Under the pieces are notes generated by a model. It ran no database searches. It was not told where the DNA came from and was given only the letters and a program-made list of their open reading frames with translations. The position numbers and the translations under genes were made by a program. Below, one piece after another: positions 45,149 through 54,732 of a DNA stretch of 64,000 bases. Each line of letters begins with the position of its first letter. Positions within the stretch are counted from its first letter, which is position 1. Source of the stretch: Gemmatimonadaceae bacterium (GTDB taxonomy: Bacteria > Gemmatimonadota > Gemmatimonadetes > Gemmatimonadales > Gemmatimonadaceae); assembly GCA_036273715.1 (NCBI GenBank), contig DASUHB010000037.1, positions 1-64,000 on the forward strand, given 5' to 3'.

Positions 45149-46405
45149 TCAACTCACTCCCTTCGCCGAGCGCCGAACCTGATCGAGCGCTGCCTGCGTA
45201 CTCCGGCGTCGGACATCTTCGCGATCGCCGAGATATCTGCGGCCCGATGCGCGCACGTCACCGCTCACATCGGTCGCGATCCATACCGTCCCGACCGGTT
45301 TGTCCGGCGTTCCACCTGTCGGTCCTGCGATCCCCGTAATGCCAATGCCCACCTCGGTGCCGAGCGCCGACCGGACGCCCGTGGCCATGGCCCGCGCCAC
45401 CTGCTCGCTCACTGCACCGTGCTCGCGAATGACCGACGCGGGCACGCCGAGCTCGGAGGTCTTCACGCGGTCCTCGTAGGCCACCACACCGCCGACGTAC
45501 ACATCGCTCGCCCCCGGAATCGCCGTGATCCGTTCGCCCAACATTCCCCCCGTGCAGCTCTCGGCGGTGGCGATGTGCCAACGTCGCGCCCGACACGCAT
45601 CGAGCACCACGGCCGCGAGGTTGGCGCCGTCGAGCCCGTACACATATCGGTCGGCGTGCGAGCGAAGTTTCGCTTCGGCGCGGTCGAGCGCAGCCACGGC
45701 CTGCTCTCGCGGGAGATCGTGGGCCGTAAGGCGTAAGTCGACGCCTTCCCAACCCGGCAAGAACGCGAGCGGAAGCCCTTCGACCGTGTCGTGGCCGTCT
45801 TCGTCCAACAATTCGGCCAGCGCGGACTCGCCGATACCCGTCGTGCGAATCGTTCGCGACAGGACCACGGCACCGTTGGGCGAATAGCGCCTCGTGAGCA
45901 TCGGGACGATGACCTCGGTGGCCATCGAGCGCATCTCGTGCGGGACACCGGGCAGCATCGCGACCCATCGTCCCCGCTCGTCCTCGATCCAGAGACCGGG
46001 AGCGCTTCCGTTGGGATTCTCGAGAATGGTCGCCCCCTCGGGCACCATCGCCTGGACCGAGTTGGACGCGGGCATGCTCGTGTATCCGTACTTCTGGAAA
46101 CGCGCTTTGATGCGCTCCATCAACGCGTCGTCCATGCGCAGCTCGCGACCGAAGAGCCGGGCGATGGCTGGTCGCGTGCGGTCATCGGCGGTCGGTCCCA
46201 GTCCGCCGGTGGTGATGACGGCGCCGGTTCTGTCCAAGGCATTGCGCACCGCCTGCACGATGCGTTCGGGATCGTCGCCCACCGTCGTGCGCCACGCGAT
46301 TTCGGCGCCGATCTCCGAGAGCGTCCGCGCCAGGAACGCGGCGTTGGTGTCGATGGTGAAGCCGAGCAGCAGTTCGTCGCCGATGGTGACCAATTCGAGG
46401 CGCAT
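45149..46405 (-). CDS. cinA: CinA-type competence/damage protein
   Basis: This encodes 418 residues. The N-terminal MoCF-like (COG1058) half carries TIGDELLLGFTIDTNAAFLA and TTGGLGPTADDRT. The C-terminal half is the nicotinamide-mononucleotide amidohydrolase domain with ATAESCTGGMLGERIT and GVRSALGTEVGIGITGIAGP. Such proteins deamidate NMN and hydrolyse ADP-ribose, and are linked to competence in some bacteria. pgsA lies 33 bases upstream and grpE downstream. Confidence 0.95.
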   Translation of the reverse strand: MRLELVTIGDELLLGFTIDTNAAFLARTLSEIGAEIAWRTTVGDDPERIVQAVRNALDRTGAVITTGGLGPTADDRTRPAIARLFGRELRMDDALMERIKARFQKYGYTSMPASNSVQAMVPEGATILENPNGSAPGLWIEDERGRWVAMLPGVPHEMRSMATEVIVPMLTRRYSPNGAVVLSRTIRTTGIGESALAELLDEDGHDTVEGLPLAFLPGWEGVDLRLTAHDLPREQAVAALDRAEAKLRSHADRYVYGLDGANLAAVVLDACRARRWHIATAESCTGGMLGERITAIPGASDVYVGGVVAYEDRVKTSELGVPASVIREHGAVSEQVARAMATGVRSALGTEVGIGITGIAGPTGGTPDKPVGTVWIATDVSGDVRASGRRYLGDREDVRRRSTQAALDQVRRSAKGVS

Positions 46406-46438
46406 GGGAGCGTCAGTGGGAGAAAGCGCTGCCCGGCC

Positions 46439-47074
46439 TCACGCGAACACGCGGCCGTACCGGCGCAGGTACAGGCCGAGCGAGTAGATGGTGAGCAGCA
46501 CCGCGACCGTCATCGTCACAACGCCGACGACGCCGTTGAAGTTCGCGAACGCCCGCCACACATCGCTATCCCACTGGTAGCGGAATGCGGCGGTCCGGGC
46601 GGCGAACCAGAAATAGGCGGATCCGACCCACACACACTGGAAGCCGGTTTTCCATTTGGCGGGGCCGATGGCCGCGATCACGGTGCCGCGGCGCGCGGCC
46701 GCCTGCCGGAAGACCGTCATGAACAGCTCTCTGCCTAACACGACCACGAGGACCCATAGCGGCAGGCCGGCGTCGCCCCACGGCGTCACGAAGCGCATCG
46801 AGAGGAGGGTGCCGTGTCCCGCCTGCAGCAGATAGATGGGGACGAGCGTGCCGAGGAGCAGCGCTTTGTCGGCGAGCGGATCGAGCAGCTTGCCGAGGTC
46901 GGTGACCAGATTGCGGGTGCGCGCGAGCTGGCCATCCCAGTAGTCGCTCACGGCCGCGATCACGTACACGACGAAGCCGGCCAGCTTGAGCTCCCAGCGG
47001 TCGGCGAACGGCAGCAGAAAGATGAGCGGCGTCGCGATGATGCGGCTCAGCGTCAGCGCGTTAGGCAGGTTCAT
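46439..47074 (-). CDS. pgsA: CDP-diacylglycerol-glycerol-3-phosphate 3-phosphatidyltransferase
   Basis: This encodes 211 residues with five to six membrane helices. The CDP-alcohol phosphotransferase motif is complete: SDYWDGQLARTRNLVTDLGK followed by LLDPLADK, giving Asp44, Asp47, Gly48, Ala51, Arg52, Gly61, Asp65 and Asp69. The enzyme makes phosphatidylglycerol phosphate for anionic phospholipids. It lies between mglA and cinA, the pgsA-cinA order being widespread. Confidence 0.93.
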   Translation of the reverse strand: MNLPNALTLSRIIATPLIFLLPFADRWELKLAGFVVYVIAAVSDYWDGQLARTRNLVTDLGKLLDPLADKALLLGTLVPIYLLQAGHGTLLSMRFVTPWGDAGLPLWVLVVVLGRELFMTVFRQAAARRGTVIAAIGPAKWKTGFQCVWVGSAYFWFAARTAAFRYQWDSDVWRAFANFNGVVGVVTMTVAVLLTIYSLGLYLRRYGRVFA

Positions 47075-47105
47075 GCCGCCCGCGCTCCGGCGCCGCCGCG
47101 AGCCG

Positions 47106-47783
<678 letters not shown>

Positions 47784-47800
47784 CGGCTGCGCACTCCCCT

Positions 47801-48286
47801 CTATTGAAACAGCCGGTCGATTTCATCCTCGGCGCCGGCGAGGATGTTAGGCGGACCCGCTTGCTCCCGCCCCCGCTGGAACATCTCGGCGAACAGACGG
47901 GTGAGCTCCTCCACGGCGTGCTTTACCTTGAGGCGCACCAGGCCCAGCGTGGTTCTGTTGTCGAACAGAATCACAAGGATCACCCGGCGCGCGATGTCCA
48001 CCAGATACATCGACTCCTGCTCGCCCTGGTGGAACAACGAATTGAATTCGGTTTCGCCGATGAGTCGCGCCAGCTGATCGTTGGCGCTGAAATCGGCCGC
48101 GGTCAACGTGGCAAACGCGGTGGGATCGAATTGGGGCGGCTCGCCAACGGTCGCGACCAGCTGGCCCGACCGGTCGACGAGCAGTGCGGACCGTGCGTTG
48201 CTGTCGTAGAGAAATTGCTGGAGCGATCTCAGGATCGCGCCGTAATCATCTTCGGTGAACGACCAACTCGCGGCACCGACGGGCAT
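47801..48286 (-). CDS. mglB: MglB-like Roadblock/LC7 GTPase-activating protein
   Basis: This encodes 161 residues of the Roadblock/LC7 fold: a helix ([34 protein letters not shown]), a central strand set and [35 protein letters not shown]. MglB dimers stimulate MglA GTP hydrolysis. The C-terminal ~25 residues form an acidic tail ending DEIDRLFQ. The adjacent mglA is the expected partner. Confidence 0.88.
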   Translation of the reverse strand: MPVGAASWSFTEDDYGAILRSLQQFLYDSNARSALLVDRSGQLVATVGEPPQFDPTAFATLTAADFSANDQLARLIGETEFNSLFHQGEQESMYLVDIARRVILVILFDNRTTLGLVRLKVKHAVEELTRLFAEMFQRGREQAGPPNILAGAEDEIDRLFQ

Positions 48287-48298
48287 GAGCGCTCCGGA

Positions 48299-48574
48299 CT
48301 AAACGAGAGACTTTTCCATGCGGCGCAGTATCCGCTCCCCGCGCCTGCGCAGCCTGGCATGGCGCTCCCACGCGACATAATCGCGCAGCAAACGCACATT
48401 CTGTGGACTTCGTTGTCCGCGCAGGTAGCCAAGCGCCGCCAGCCGGCGCCACGGCTGAATGCTGAAGAGATCGCGCCGGGAGCGTTCAGTCTGTTGACTC
48501 CAGACGATCATCCCCAGCGCGAGGCCACCGACAAAGCCAAGCGACACCGCCACTACGCTCGATCGACGCATCAC
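48299..48574 (-). CDS. Small membrane-anchored hypothetical protein
   Basis: This encodes 91 residues. A single N-terminal membrane helix (VVAVSLGFVGGLALGMIVW) is followed by a strongly basic cytoplasmic tail, WRRLAALGYLRGQRSP and [17 protein letters not shown]. The ATG overlaps the recR stop in ATGA, and mglB starts 12 bases after its end. I do not recognise a family. Its place in the operon suggests it may connect the MglAB pair to the membrane, which is only a guess. Confidence 0.65.
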   Translation of the reverse strand: MMRRSSVVAVSLGFVGGLALGMIVWSQQTERSRRDLFSIQPWRRLAALGYLRGQRSPQNVRLLRDYVAWERHARLRRRGERILRRMEKSLV

Positions 48575-49158
48575 ATCTCCCGCCGGGCACTGATCGCCTG
48601 TGCGATCGTCACCCCGTCCGCGTACTCGAGGTCCCCGCCCACTGGAATGCCGCGCGCGATGCGCGAGACCGTGGGCACATGTCCCGCCAGCTGCCGCTGC
48701 ACGTACAGCGCCGTCGCCTCGCCCTCCATGCTCGGGTTCGTCGCTACAATGACCTCCCGAACCAGGCCGGACGACACACGGTCCACGAGCGACTGAACCG
48801 CCAGATCCTCCGGCCCAACACCGTCCAACGGCGACAAGCGCCCGCCGAGCACGTGATACAATCCACGGAACTCGCCCGCCCGCTCTATCGCGCCGATGTC
48901 CGACGCGTCTTCGACCACGCAGAGAAGGCCAGCGTCACGCCGCGGATCCGCGCAGAGCGCGCAGGGATCCTGCTCGGTGAGGTTGTTGCACACGGAGCAT
49001 CGCCGGACGCGAGCAACGAGCGCCTCGAGCGCGGCCGCGAGACGACGGCTCTGATCCGGATTTTGCTTGAGCAGATGGTATGTGAGACGCAGGGCAGTCT
49101 TCCGCCCAATGCCGGGAAGCTTGGCGAGCTCCGCGGCGAGGTCGTCGATCACCGACAT
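48571..49158 (-). CDS. recR: Recombination protein RecR
   Basis: This encodes 195 residues: N-terminal helix-hairpin-helix (LAKLPGIGRKTALRLTYHLL), four-cysteine zinc finger (Cys54, Cys57, Cys66, Cys69), Toprim domain with VVEDASDIGAIE, and a Walker-B-like C-terminal part ending SRIARGIPVGGDLEYADG. RecR acts with RecO/RecF to load RecA on gapped DNA. It is two bases downstream of ybaB, the canonical ybaB-recR pairing. Confidence 0.96.
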   Translation of the reverse strand: MSVIDDLAAELAKLPGIGRKTALRLTYHLLKQNPDQSRRLAAALEALVARVRRCSVCNNLTEQDPCALCADPRRDAGLLCVVEDASDIGAIERAGEFRGLYHVLGGRLSPLDGVGPEDLAVQSLVDRVSSGLVREVIVATNPSMEGEATALYVQRQLAGHVPTVSRIARGIPVGGDLEYADGVTIAQAISARREM

Positions 49159-49160
49159 GT

Positions 49161-49478
49161 TTACAACGGCAGCTTGAACGGCAGCGACAGGCCTCCGGTC
49201 AGACGCTTCATTTCTTCCTGGGCCAACTCGGCTGCCTTTTTCTGCGCCTCCGTCACGGCCGAGAGCACGAGGTCTTCCAGCATCTCGATGTCGTTCGGAT
49301 TGACGACGGTCGGGTCGATCTTCACCGCGCGCACCTGTCCCTTGCCGTCCGCGGTGACGGTGACCATGCCGCCGCCGCTCGACGCGGTCACGGTCTTGTT
49401 CTCGAGCTCCTGCTGGAGCTCCTGCAGACGGCCCTGCACCTGCTGCGCCTGGCGCAGCATGTTCATGAAATCAGCCAT
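49161..49478 (-). CDS. ybaB: YbaB/EbfC nucleoid-associated protein
   Basis: This encodes 105 residues: MADFMNMLRQAQQVQGRLQE, a helical arm, then the three-stranded sheet VTASSGGGMVTVTADGKGQV and VNPNDIEMLEDLVLSAVTEA. These dimeric proteins bind DNA and usually lie between dnaX and recR. Here dnaX is separated from it by a PadR-ADOP pair. Confidence 0.95.
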   Translation of the reverse strand: MADFMNMLRQAQQVQGRLQELQQELENKTVTASSGGGMVTVTADGKGQVRAVKIDPTVVNPNDIEMLEDLVLSAVTEAQKKAAELAQEEMKRLTGGLSLPFKLPL

Positions 49479-49518
49479 GGTCGGAAAGGTACGTCGACCG
49501 AGCTAGTCTGGGAAAGGC

Positions 49519-52188
49519 TCACTCGGCGCGCAGGGCGTCCATCGGGTCGGCACGACTCGCGCGTTTCGCCGGACCATAACTCGCGGCGAGTGCCGCGGCG
49601 CCAAGGATGAGCACCGCCACCACGTACACCAGCGACTCGCGCGCGCTCACGCCGTACAGCGTGGAGGCGAGCCATTTCGCGGAGAGCGTCGCACCGCCCA
49701 CGCCGAGGACGACACCGATTCCTGCGAGGGCGCATGCGTCGACCATGACCATTCGCGCGACGCGCGATGGCTCGGCGCCGAGCGCGACACGGAGTCCCAG
49801 CTCGCGCGTGCGGCGCGCAACGACGAATGAGATCAACCCGTAGAGCCCGGTCGCAGCCAGCACGAGCGCGATGCCGGCGAACGCGATGAGCAGCTTGCTC
49901 AGCGAGCGCGTCGTGAGCGTCGCTTCGTCGAACACGTCCTGCAGCGTCCTGACGTTGAAGATGGGCATCGTCGGGTCGATCGAACGAACCACACGGCGCG
50001 CGGCCGCCGCTACCTGCGCAAGATCGCCGCGCGCGCGGACGGCGAACACTGCGCGCGTCCAGGGATCTTCAGCGTAAGGCCGGAAGAATTGCGGCTCCGG
50101 CGCGCCGAAAATCGTGGCCTGCTTCACGTCCTGCACGACACCGACGATGGTCGCCTCACCGATGCCGGTGTTGACCTGGTGGCCGAGCGCGTCGCCGTTA
50201 GGCCAATACGTGTTGGCGAGGGTCTGGTTGATCACCATCACGCGCGGCGCGGTCGCATCGTCGCCCGCGGTGAAGGTGCGCCCGGAGAGAACCCGCACGT
50301 GCAGCGTCGCGAAGTATCCCGGCGTGGCGATCGTGCCGGTCACGAACGGCTCGTGTCCCTCGCTCACGGGCCGGCCGTCGATGACCATGGGAAACTGCGA
50401 GCAGCATCCGTCGATCGGCATGCGGTCGGCGGCGCCGGCGTCGATCACGCCGGGGATGGCGCGCAGCTGCGCTTCGACCGCGGCCACCAGCCGTGCCCGG
50501 GCGGCGGGGTGGTCGTAGCGTGCGCTCTGCATGGTGATTTCGAAGGTGGCGACGCCGTCGGGATCGATGCCTAACGGAATGCGGCTCACGCGCCGCACGC
50601 TTTCCAGCGCCAGCGACGCGCTCACCACGAGCATGACCGAAATCGCGACCTGGGCGATCACGAACCCCCGCTGCAGTCCGGAGCGCGATCCGCCGACCGT
50701 CGCGTTGCGGAGCGCCGTGGCGGCGCGAGTGTCGGCCAGCCGCAGCGCGGGGGCGACGCCGAACGCGATGCCGGCCAGGACGGACACGGCGAGCGCGAAG
50801 AGCAGCACGCGCCCGTCAATGTCGAACGTCATCCAGGCCGGCGTGGACGGCGCGACGGCGCGGCGAATGAGCTCGCGCGCCCAGACGGCGAGCACCACGC
50901 CTAACGCGCCGCCGCCGAGCGACAAGACGACGCTCTCCGTGAGCAGTTGACGGACGATGCGACCGCGGCTCGCGCCGATCGCCGTGCGGACGGCGATCTC
51001 GCGGGTCCGCGCCGCCGCGCGGGCGAGTTGGAGCGCGGCGACGTTGGCGCACGCGATGAGCAGGACGAGCAGCGTCGCGCCGATGACGGCGTAGAGACTG
51101 CCTCGAATCTCGCCGACGTACTCGTCGCGCATCGGCCTCACCGCCGTCGTCATCTCCGCATTGGAGCGGGGCCAGCCGCGCCGCAGGCGCGCCGCGACCG
51201 CGGCCAGCTCGCGCCGTGCTCCGTCGAGCGAAACGCCGCGACGCAACGTGCCGAACACCTGCAGATTCCGATTCCCGCGCGATGACGGATTGTCCACGCC
51301 GTTGGTGAATCCGCTGTAGCCGCCGCTGGCGAGCGGGAGCCACGCCTCGCCGTGCGACGGAAATCGCCACCGATCCGGAATCACGCCGATGATCGTGCGC
51401 GCGACCCCGTTCAGCAGCACGCTCTGGCCGAGCGCGGACGACGGCTCGCCGAACTCCTGGCGCGCAAACGCATCGGACACGACCATCACCGGCGCCGCGC
51501 CCGGTCGGTCATCGTTCTCGCTGAACACGCGGCCGAGCTCGGCGGTGACGCCGAAGGTCGGGAAGAAACTGGCGCTGACTAACGATGCCGACACGCGCCG
51601 CGGCTCGCCGTGCAGCATGGTGACGTCCGTCTCGCCGATGGCCGCCATGTCGTCGAACGAGTGCTGCGCCGCTCGCCAGTCGCGATAGTCGAGGTACGAG
51701 CTGACGCCGGTGCTCGAGGACGACCCGATCTGCTTGGTGCTGATCGCCACCAGCCGATCGCCAGTCGGATAAGGCAGCGGCCGGAGCAGCAGCGTGTCGG
51801 CAACGCTGAATATGGCGGTGGTCGCGCTCACGCCCACGGCGATGCAGAGCGCGGCGGCCAACGCGGGCAGCCACTGGCGGCGCAAGACGCGCAGCGCATA
51901 CGTGGTGTCCTGCCTGAGCGCAGCGAGCACCTGCGCGTGGCGCTCGGCGCGCGCCTGTCGCCGATCGATTTCGGTACAGGCATCGCGCGCGCGCGCCACG
52001 CTGCCGAACCGCTGCCCGGCGCGGGACCGGGCGTCGTCAGCCGTTAGGCCGCGCGCCGCGTATTCGGCGGCCCGCATGTCGAGGTGGAATTGCAATTCCT
52101 CGTCGACATCGGCGGCGACGTCGGAGCCCCAGAAGTCGAGGTACCGGCGCCACGCCGGCGGCCGGCCGGGCTTGGATCGGGGGGTCAT
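49519..52188 (-). CDS. ADOP-family permease paired with a PadR regulator, between dnaX and ybaB
   Basis: The start ATG at 52,188 gives 889 residues. The N-terminal helical part (WGSDVAADVDEELQFHLDMR and ARGLTADDARSRAGQRFGSV) is the permease-associated domain of PadR-linked ADOP proteins. It is followed by the duplicated MacB-like unit with [51 protein letters not shown] and a C-terminal RADPMDALRAE. Twenty bases separate it from the PadR gene. Its insertion splits the usual dnaX-ybaB-recR cluster. Confidence 0.9.
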   Translation of the reverse strand: MTPRSKPGRPPAWRRYLDFWGSDVAADVDEELQFHLDMRAAEYAARGLTADDARSRAGQRFGSVARARDACTEIDRRQARAERHAQVLAALRQDTTYALRVLRRQWLPALAAALCIAVGVSATTAIFSVADTLLLRPLPYPTGDRLVAISTKQIGSSSSTGVSSYLDYRDWRAAQHSFDDMAAIGETDVTMLHGEPRRVSASLVSASFFPTFGVTAELGRVFSENDDRPGAAPVMVVSDAFARQEFGEPSSALGQSVLLNGVARTIIGVIPDRWRFPSHGEAWLPLASGGYSGFTNGVDNPSSRGNRNLQVFGTLRRGVSLDGARRELAAVAARLRRGWPRSNAEMTTAVRPMRDEYVGEIRGSLYAVIGATLLVLLIACANVAALQLARAAARTREIAVRTAIGASRGRIVRQLLTESVVLSLGGGALGVVLAVWARELIRRAVAPSTPAWMTFDIDGRVLLFALAVSVLAGIAFGVAPALRLADTRAATALRNATVGGSRSGLQRGFVIAQVAISVMLVVSASLALESVRRVSRIPLGIDPDGVATFEITMQSARYDHPAARARLVAAVEAQLRAIPGVIDAGAADRMPIDGCCSQFPMVIDGRPVSEGHEPFVTGTIATPGYFATLHVRVLSGRTFTAGDDATAPRVMVINQTLANTYWPNGDALGHQVNTGIGEATIVGVVQDVKQATIFGAPEPQFFRPYAEDPWTRAVFAVRARGDLAQVAAAARRVVRSIDPTMPIFNVRTLQDVFDEATLTTRSLSKLLIAFAGIALVLAATGLYGLISFVVARRTRELGLRVALGAEPSRVARMVMVDACALAGIGVVLGVGGATLSAKWLASTLYGVSARESLVYVVAVLILGAAALAASYGPAKRASRADPMDALRAE

Positions 52189-52207
52189 CGGCGCGTGAGC
52201 TCTCCGA

Positions 52208-52552
52208 TCACGCCGGGCGCGGCGGCGCTTCCAACGCGGCGAACACCGCGTAGGCAAACCGCGTCCAGGTGGCGGACTCCAGTCGGAGCTGCGCCCTGCC
52301 CTTGGCCGTGAGGGTGTAGAAGCGCGCGCGCCGGTTGTTGTCGGAGGTGCCCCATTCGGCGTCGATCCATCCGCGGGACTGCAGCCGGTGGAGTGCGGGA
52401 TAGAGCGAGCCCTCTTCGATCCGGAGGACGTCGTCGGTGGCCTGCTCGATCCAGCGGGCGACACCGTAGCCGTGGGTGGGACCCCAGCTCACCGCCTTGA
52501 GGATCAGCAGGTCCAGCGTTCCGCGCAGAACTTCAACGTTGGCTTGTGTCAT
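52208..52552 (-). CDS. PadR-family transcriptional regulator
   Basis: This encodes 114 residues. The winged-helix motif VLRGTLDLLILKAVSWGPTH, followed by GYGVARWIEQ, LRIEEGSLYPALHRLQSRGWI and RARFYTLTAKGRAQL, is classic PadR. It regulates the adjacent ADOP permease in all likelihood. A strong promoter and an operator-like inverted repeat lie immediately upstream of its start. Confidence 0.93.
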   Translation of the reverse strand: MTQANVEVLRGTLDLLILKAVSWGPTHGYGVARWIEQATDDVLRIEEGSLYPALHRLQSRGWIDAEWGTSDNNRRARFYTLTAKGRAQLRLESATWTRFAYAVFAALEAPPRPA

Positions 52553-52610
52553 GTCCTTCCATAGAAACTCTATGTAGGGACATTATCGGTCGGCTTCCAT
52601 AGGAAGTCAA
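52553..52610 (-). promoter_or_regulatory. Sigma-70 promoter and PadR operator
   Basis: On the minus strand TTGACT (52,610-52,605) and GATAAT (52,587-52,582) are separated by 17 bases, a near-consensus pair. Immediately downstream lies the nested inverted repeat ATGTCC...GGACAT around CATAG-AAACT-CTATG, ending at the PadR start. ATGT/ACAT half-sites are usual for PadR, so autoregulation of the PadR-ADOP pair is likely. Confidence 0.75.
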
Positions 52611-52650
52611 TGGGGCTGGCTGCCCGTCGGCGCCGGTGCGCCCGCCGCAG

Positions 52651-54423
52651 CTACTCCATGAGCTCCAGGTCGAGCGTCTCGACGGCGGCATCGAGCGTCG
52701 GATCTTTCTTGCGCAGCATCGACAGCCGGTCGCGGCGGACGCTCTCTTCGGTGAACCGGCGCGCCGACGGCAGCTCGTCCGGCCCCTGATCCGCCAGGCG
52801 GACCGTTAGGCGTGTCGCGCCGTCGAGCAGCGCGCCGATCACCGACAGCACGTCCGGCGCGTTCGAGGCGAGGGGTTGCTGAAAGACCTCGCCGGCGGAT
52901 TCGAGCTCGAGCGCGATCTCGCCGGCGGCCGAGACGGACACCGGCCTGGCGTGCTCGACGGCACCGGCGAGCGCCATGCGGCCCTCGGCGCGCAGCCGCG
53001 ACACGATGTCGTCCCAGTGTTCAGTTAGGCGGTCGAGCGTGACCCCCGCCCGGTCCCGCGATGCCGGCGCGGAGGGCCGGGCGGCGGCCGGCGGAGCGGC
53101 CGCCGGCGGGTCGGGACGCGGCTCTGGGGCACGCGCCGGGGCGTCGGCGAGCGCGGCCTTCGGCGGGGCGGCCGCCGGCGGCGCGGCGCCGCCGCGGTCA
53201 CGCGGCGGCGGCGCGTCGCCTAACGGGGCGGACCGCGGGCCCGACGGGGCCCGCGGGGCCGGCGTCCCGTCGTCCCCCGACGCGCCGCCGGGCCCCATCT
53301 CGCGCAGCAGATCCTCGATCGCCACCGTCCGATCGAGCAGCGCGAACCGCACCAGCAGCGTCTCGAGCAAAATCTGCTGCTGCCCGCTCCGCCGGAACTT
53401 GGGCTCGAGGTCGGTGAGCGCGGTCAGCATCCGCACCAGATCGCCGGGCGTGAAGCGCGATGTGCGCGCCGAAAGCCCATCGCGCAGCGTCTCCGACAGG
53501 TCGCCGCCATCCCCGCCCAACGACATGGCGAGCGCCGCCCGGAGCGCCTCGGCGAACGCGGCGAGGAAGAGTCCGAGATCGGCGCCGGCATCGGCCAGGC
53601 GCGCCACCGCGGGGAACACGTCCGCCGCCCGGCGCTCGGCCACGATGTCGAGCACGCCCAGCACCTCGTCTTCCGGCACCAGGCCTAACGCATCGCGCAC
53701 GCGCTGCGCGGTGAGCGTGCCGTCGCCTAACGATAGCGACTGGTCGGCCAGGCTCAGCGCGTCCCGCATCGACCCGTCCGCCGCGCGGGCCAGCAGCATC
53801 AGCGCGTCCGGCTCCGCCTCGATGCCCTCAGCCGCGAGCACGCTGGCCAACCGCGCGCGCACGTCGGCCGTCCCGATGCGCTTGAAGTCGAACCGCTGCA
53901 ACCGGCTCATCACCGGCGCCGCGGTCTGCGTGATTTTCTGCGGCTCCGTGGTCGCGAACACGAACACGACGCGCGGCGGCGGCTCTTCCAGAATCTTGAG
54001 CAGCGCGTTCCACGCCTCCCGCGTCAGCATGTGCGCTTCGTCAACGATGTAGACCTTGTATCGTTCGTCGCCCGACGGCGCGTACATCGCGCGCTCGCGC
54101 AGCTCGCGCGCGTCATCGACGCCGCGATTCGATGCCGCATCGATCTCGATCACGTCCAGACTCGCCGAGCCGCCCCAGATGCGCGTGCACGATGCGCACT
54201 CGCCGCACGGCTCGCCCTCGGGCGACCGATTCTCGCAATTGAGCGCCATCGCCAGCACCCGCGCGAGCGTGGTCTTCCCGACGCCGCGCGGGCCGCACAA
54301 GAGGTACCCGTGCGCCACACGTCCGCGCGCGATCGCGCCGCGCAGCGTGTTCGACACGTGCGTCTGCACCGCCACGTCAGCAAACGTGCGGGGACGATAT
54401 TTGCGCGCGAGTGAGAGATACAT
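52651..54423 (-). CDS. dnaX: DNA polymerase III subunit gamma/tau
   Basis: This encodes 590 residues. Walker A GPRGVGKT (44-51), four zinc cysteines (63, 73, 76, 79), Walker B/DEAH-like VDEAHML and the SRC-like MSRLQRFDF segment give the clamp-loader ATPase. Domain III follows, then a long Ala/Pro linker (~370-450) and a C-terminal tau-type domain ending LDAAVETLDLELME. It builds the clamp loader and bridges polymerase cores. I see no obvious A-rich slippery site for a shorter gamma form. Confidence 0.95.
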   Translation of the reverse strand: MYLSLARKYRPRTFADVAVQTHVSNTLRGAIARGRVAHGYLLCGPRGVGKTTLARVLAMALNCENRSPEGEPCGECASCTRIWGGSASLDVIEIDAASNRGVDDARELRERAMYAPSGDERYKVYIVDEAHMLTREAWNALLKILEEPPPRVVFVFATTEPQKITQTAAPVMSRLQRFDFKRIGTADVRARLASVLAAEGIEAEPDALMLLARAADGSMRDALSLADQSLSLGDGTLTAQRVRDALGLVPEDEVLGVLDIVAERRAADVFPAVARLADAGADLGLFLAAFAEALRAALAMSLGGDGGDLSETLRDGLSARTSRFTPGDLVRMLTALTDLEPKFRRSGQQQILLETLLVRFALLDRTVAIEDLLREMGPGGASGDDGTPAPRAPSGPRSAPLGDAPPPRDRGGAAPPAAAPPKAALADAPARAPEPRPDPPAAAPPAAARPSAPASRDRAGVTLDRLTEHWDDIVSRLRAEGRMALAGAVEHARPVSVSAAGEIALELESAGEVFQQPLASNAPDVLSVIGALLDGATRLTVRLADQGPDELPSARRFTEESVRRDRLSMLRKKDPTLDAAVETLDLELME

Positions 54424-54554
54424 AGTCAGAAGGGTCCCGCGCTGGGGGAAGTGCGGCTTTACGACCGCGTTGGCAATCGTCGCTCAGGGATGACGCACAT
54501 TGGCTGGGACCACGAGTCCCGACGCGACCGAGGTCGCGATTCCCTGGATCTTCC
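54424..54554. other. Spacer between SRP RNA and dnaX with small inverted repeats
   Basis: These ~130 bases lie downstream of the SRP RNA and contain two short hairpins, GGGAC-CAC-GAGTCCC-like and GCGACC-GA-GGTCGC, either of which could end the RNA. No coding sequence is seen. Confidence 0.4.
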
Positions 54555-54657
54555 CCCAGTGCCCCAGGCCTGACGAAGCTGCGCTCGACACCACGTACCG
54601 CTGCTACCTTTCGGTCCTGACGGAGTTGGTGGGCTGACGCCCTTCGGGACCTGGGAC
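54555..54657 (-). ncRNA. ffs: Signal recognition particle RNA (4.5S type)
   Basis: On the minus strand the conserved domain IV core GTCAGGACCGAAAGGTAGCA is present (54,621-54,602), matching the FtsY/Ffh-binding SRP RNA pattern with its GGAA-type tetraloop region (here CGAAAG). The ends CCCAGG and CCTGGG pair, giving a single hairpin of about 100 bases, the small-SRP form. Position directly upstream of dnaX is frequent for this gene. Exact ends are estimated. Confidence 0.9.
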
Positions 54658-54663
54658 GCGCGA

Positions 54664-54691
54664 AATATAAAGAGCGGACGAAGCCAGACAA
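54664..54691 (-). promoter_or_regulatory. Promoter of the SRP RNA gene
   Basis: On the minus strand TTGTCT (54,691-54,686) and TATATT (54,669-54,664) are 16 bases apart, and transcription would start around 54,657-54,658, at the predicted 5' end of the SRP RNA. Confidence 0.65.
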
Positions 54692-54732
54692 AGCCGGTCA
54701 AACCCGGGCAGGGCCGTCGGCGCCCCGACTGA

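Noticed and set aside
54459-54701. Short minus-strand frames in the dnaX-ltaE gap
   Set aside because: They overlap the conserved SRP RNA core and its promoter.
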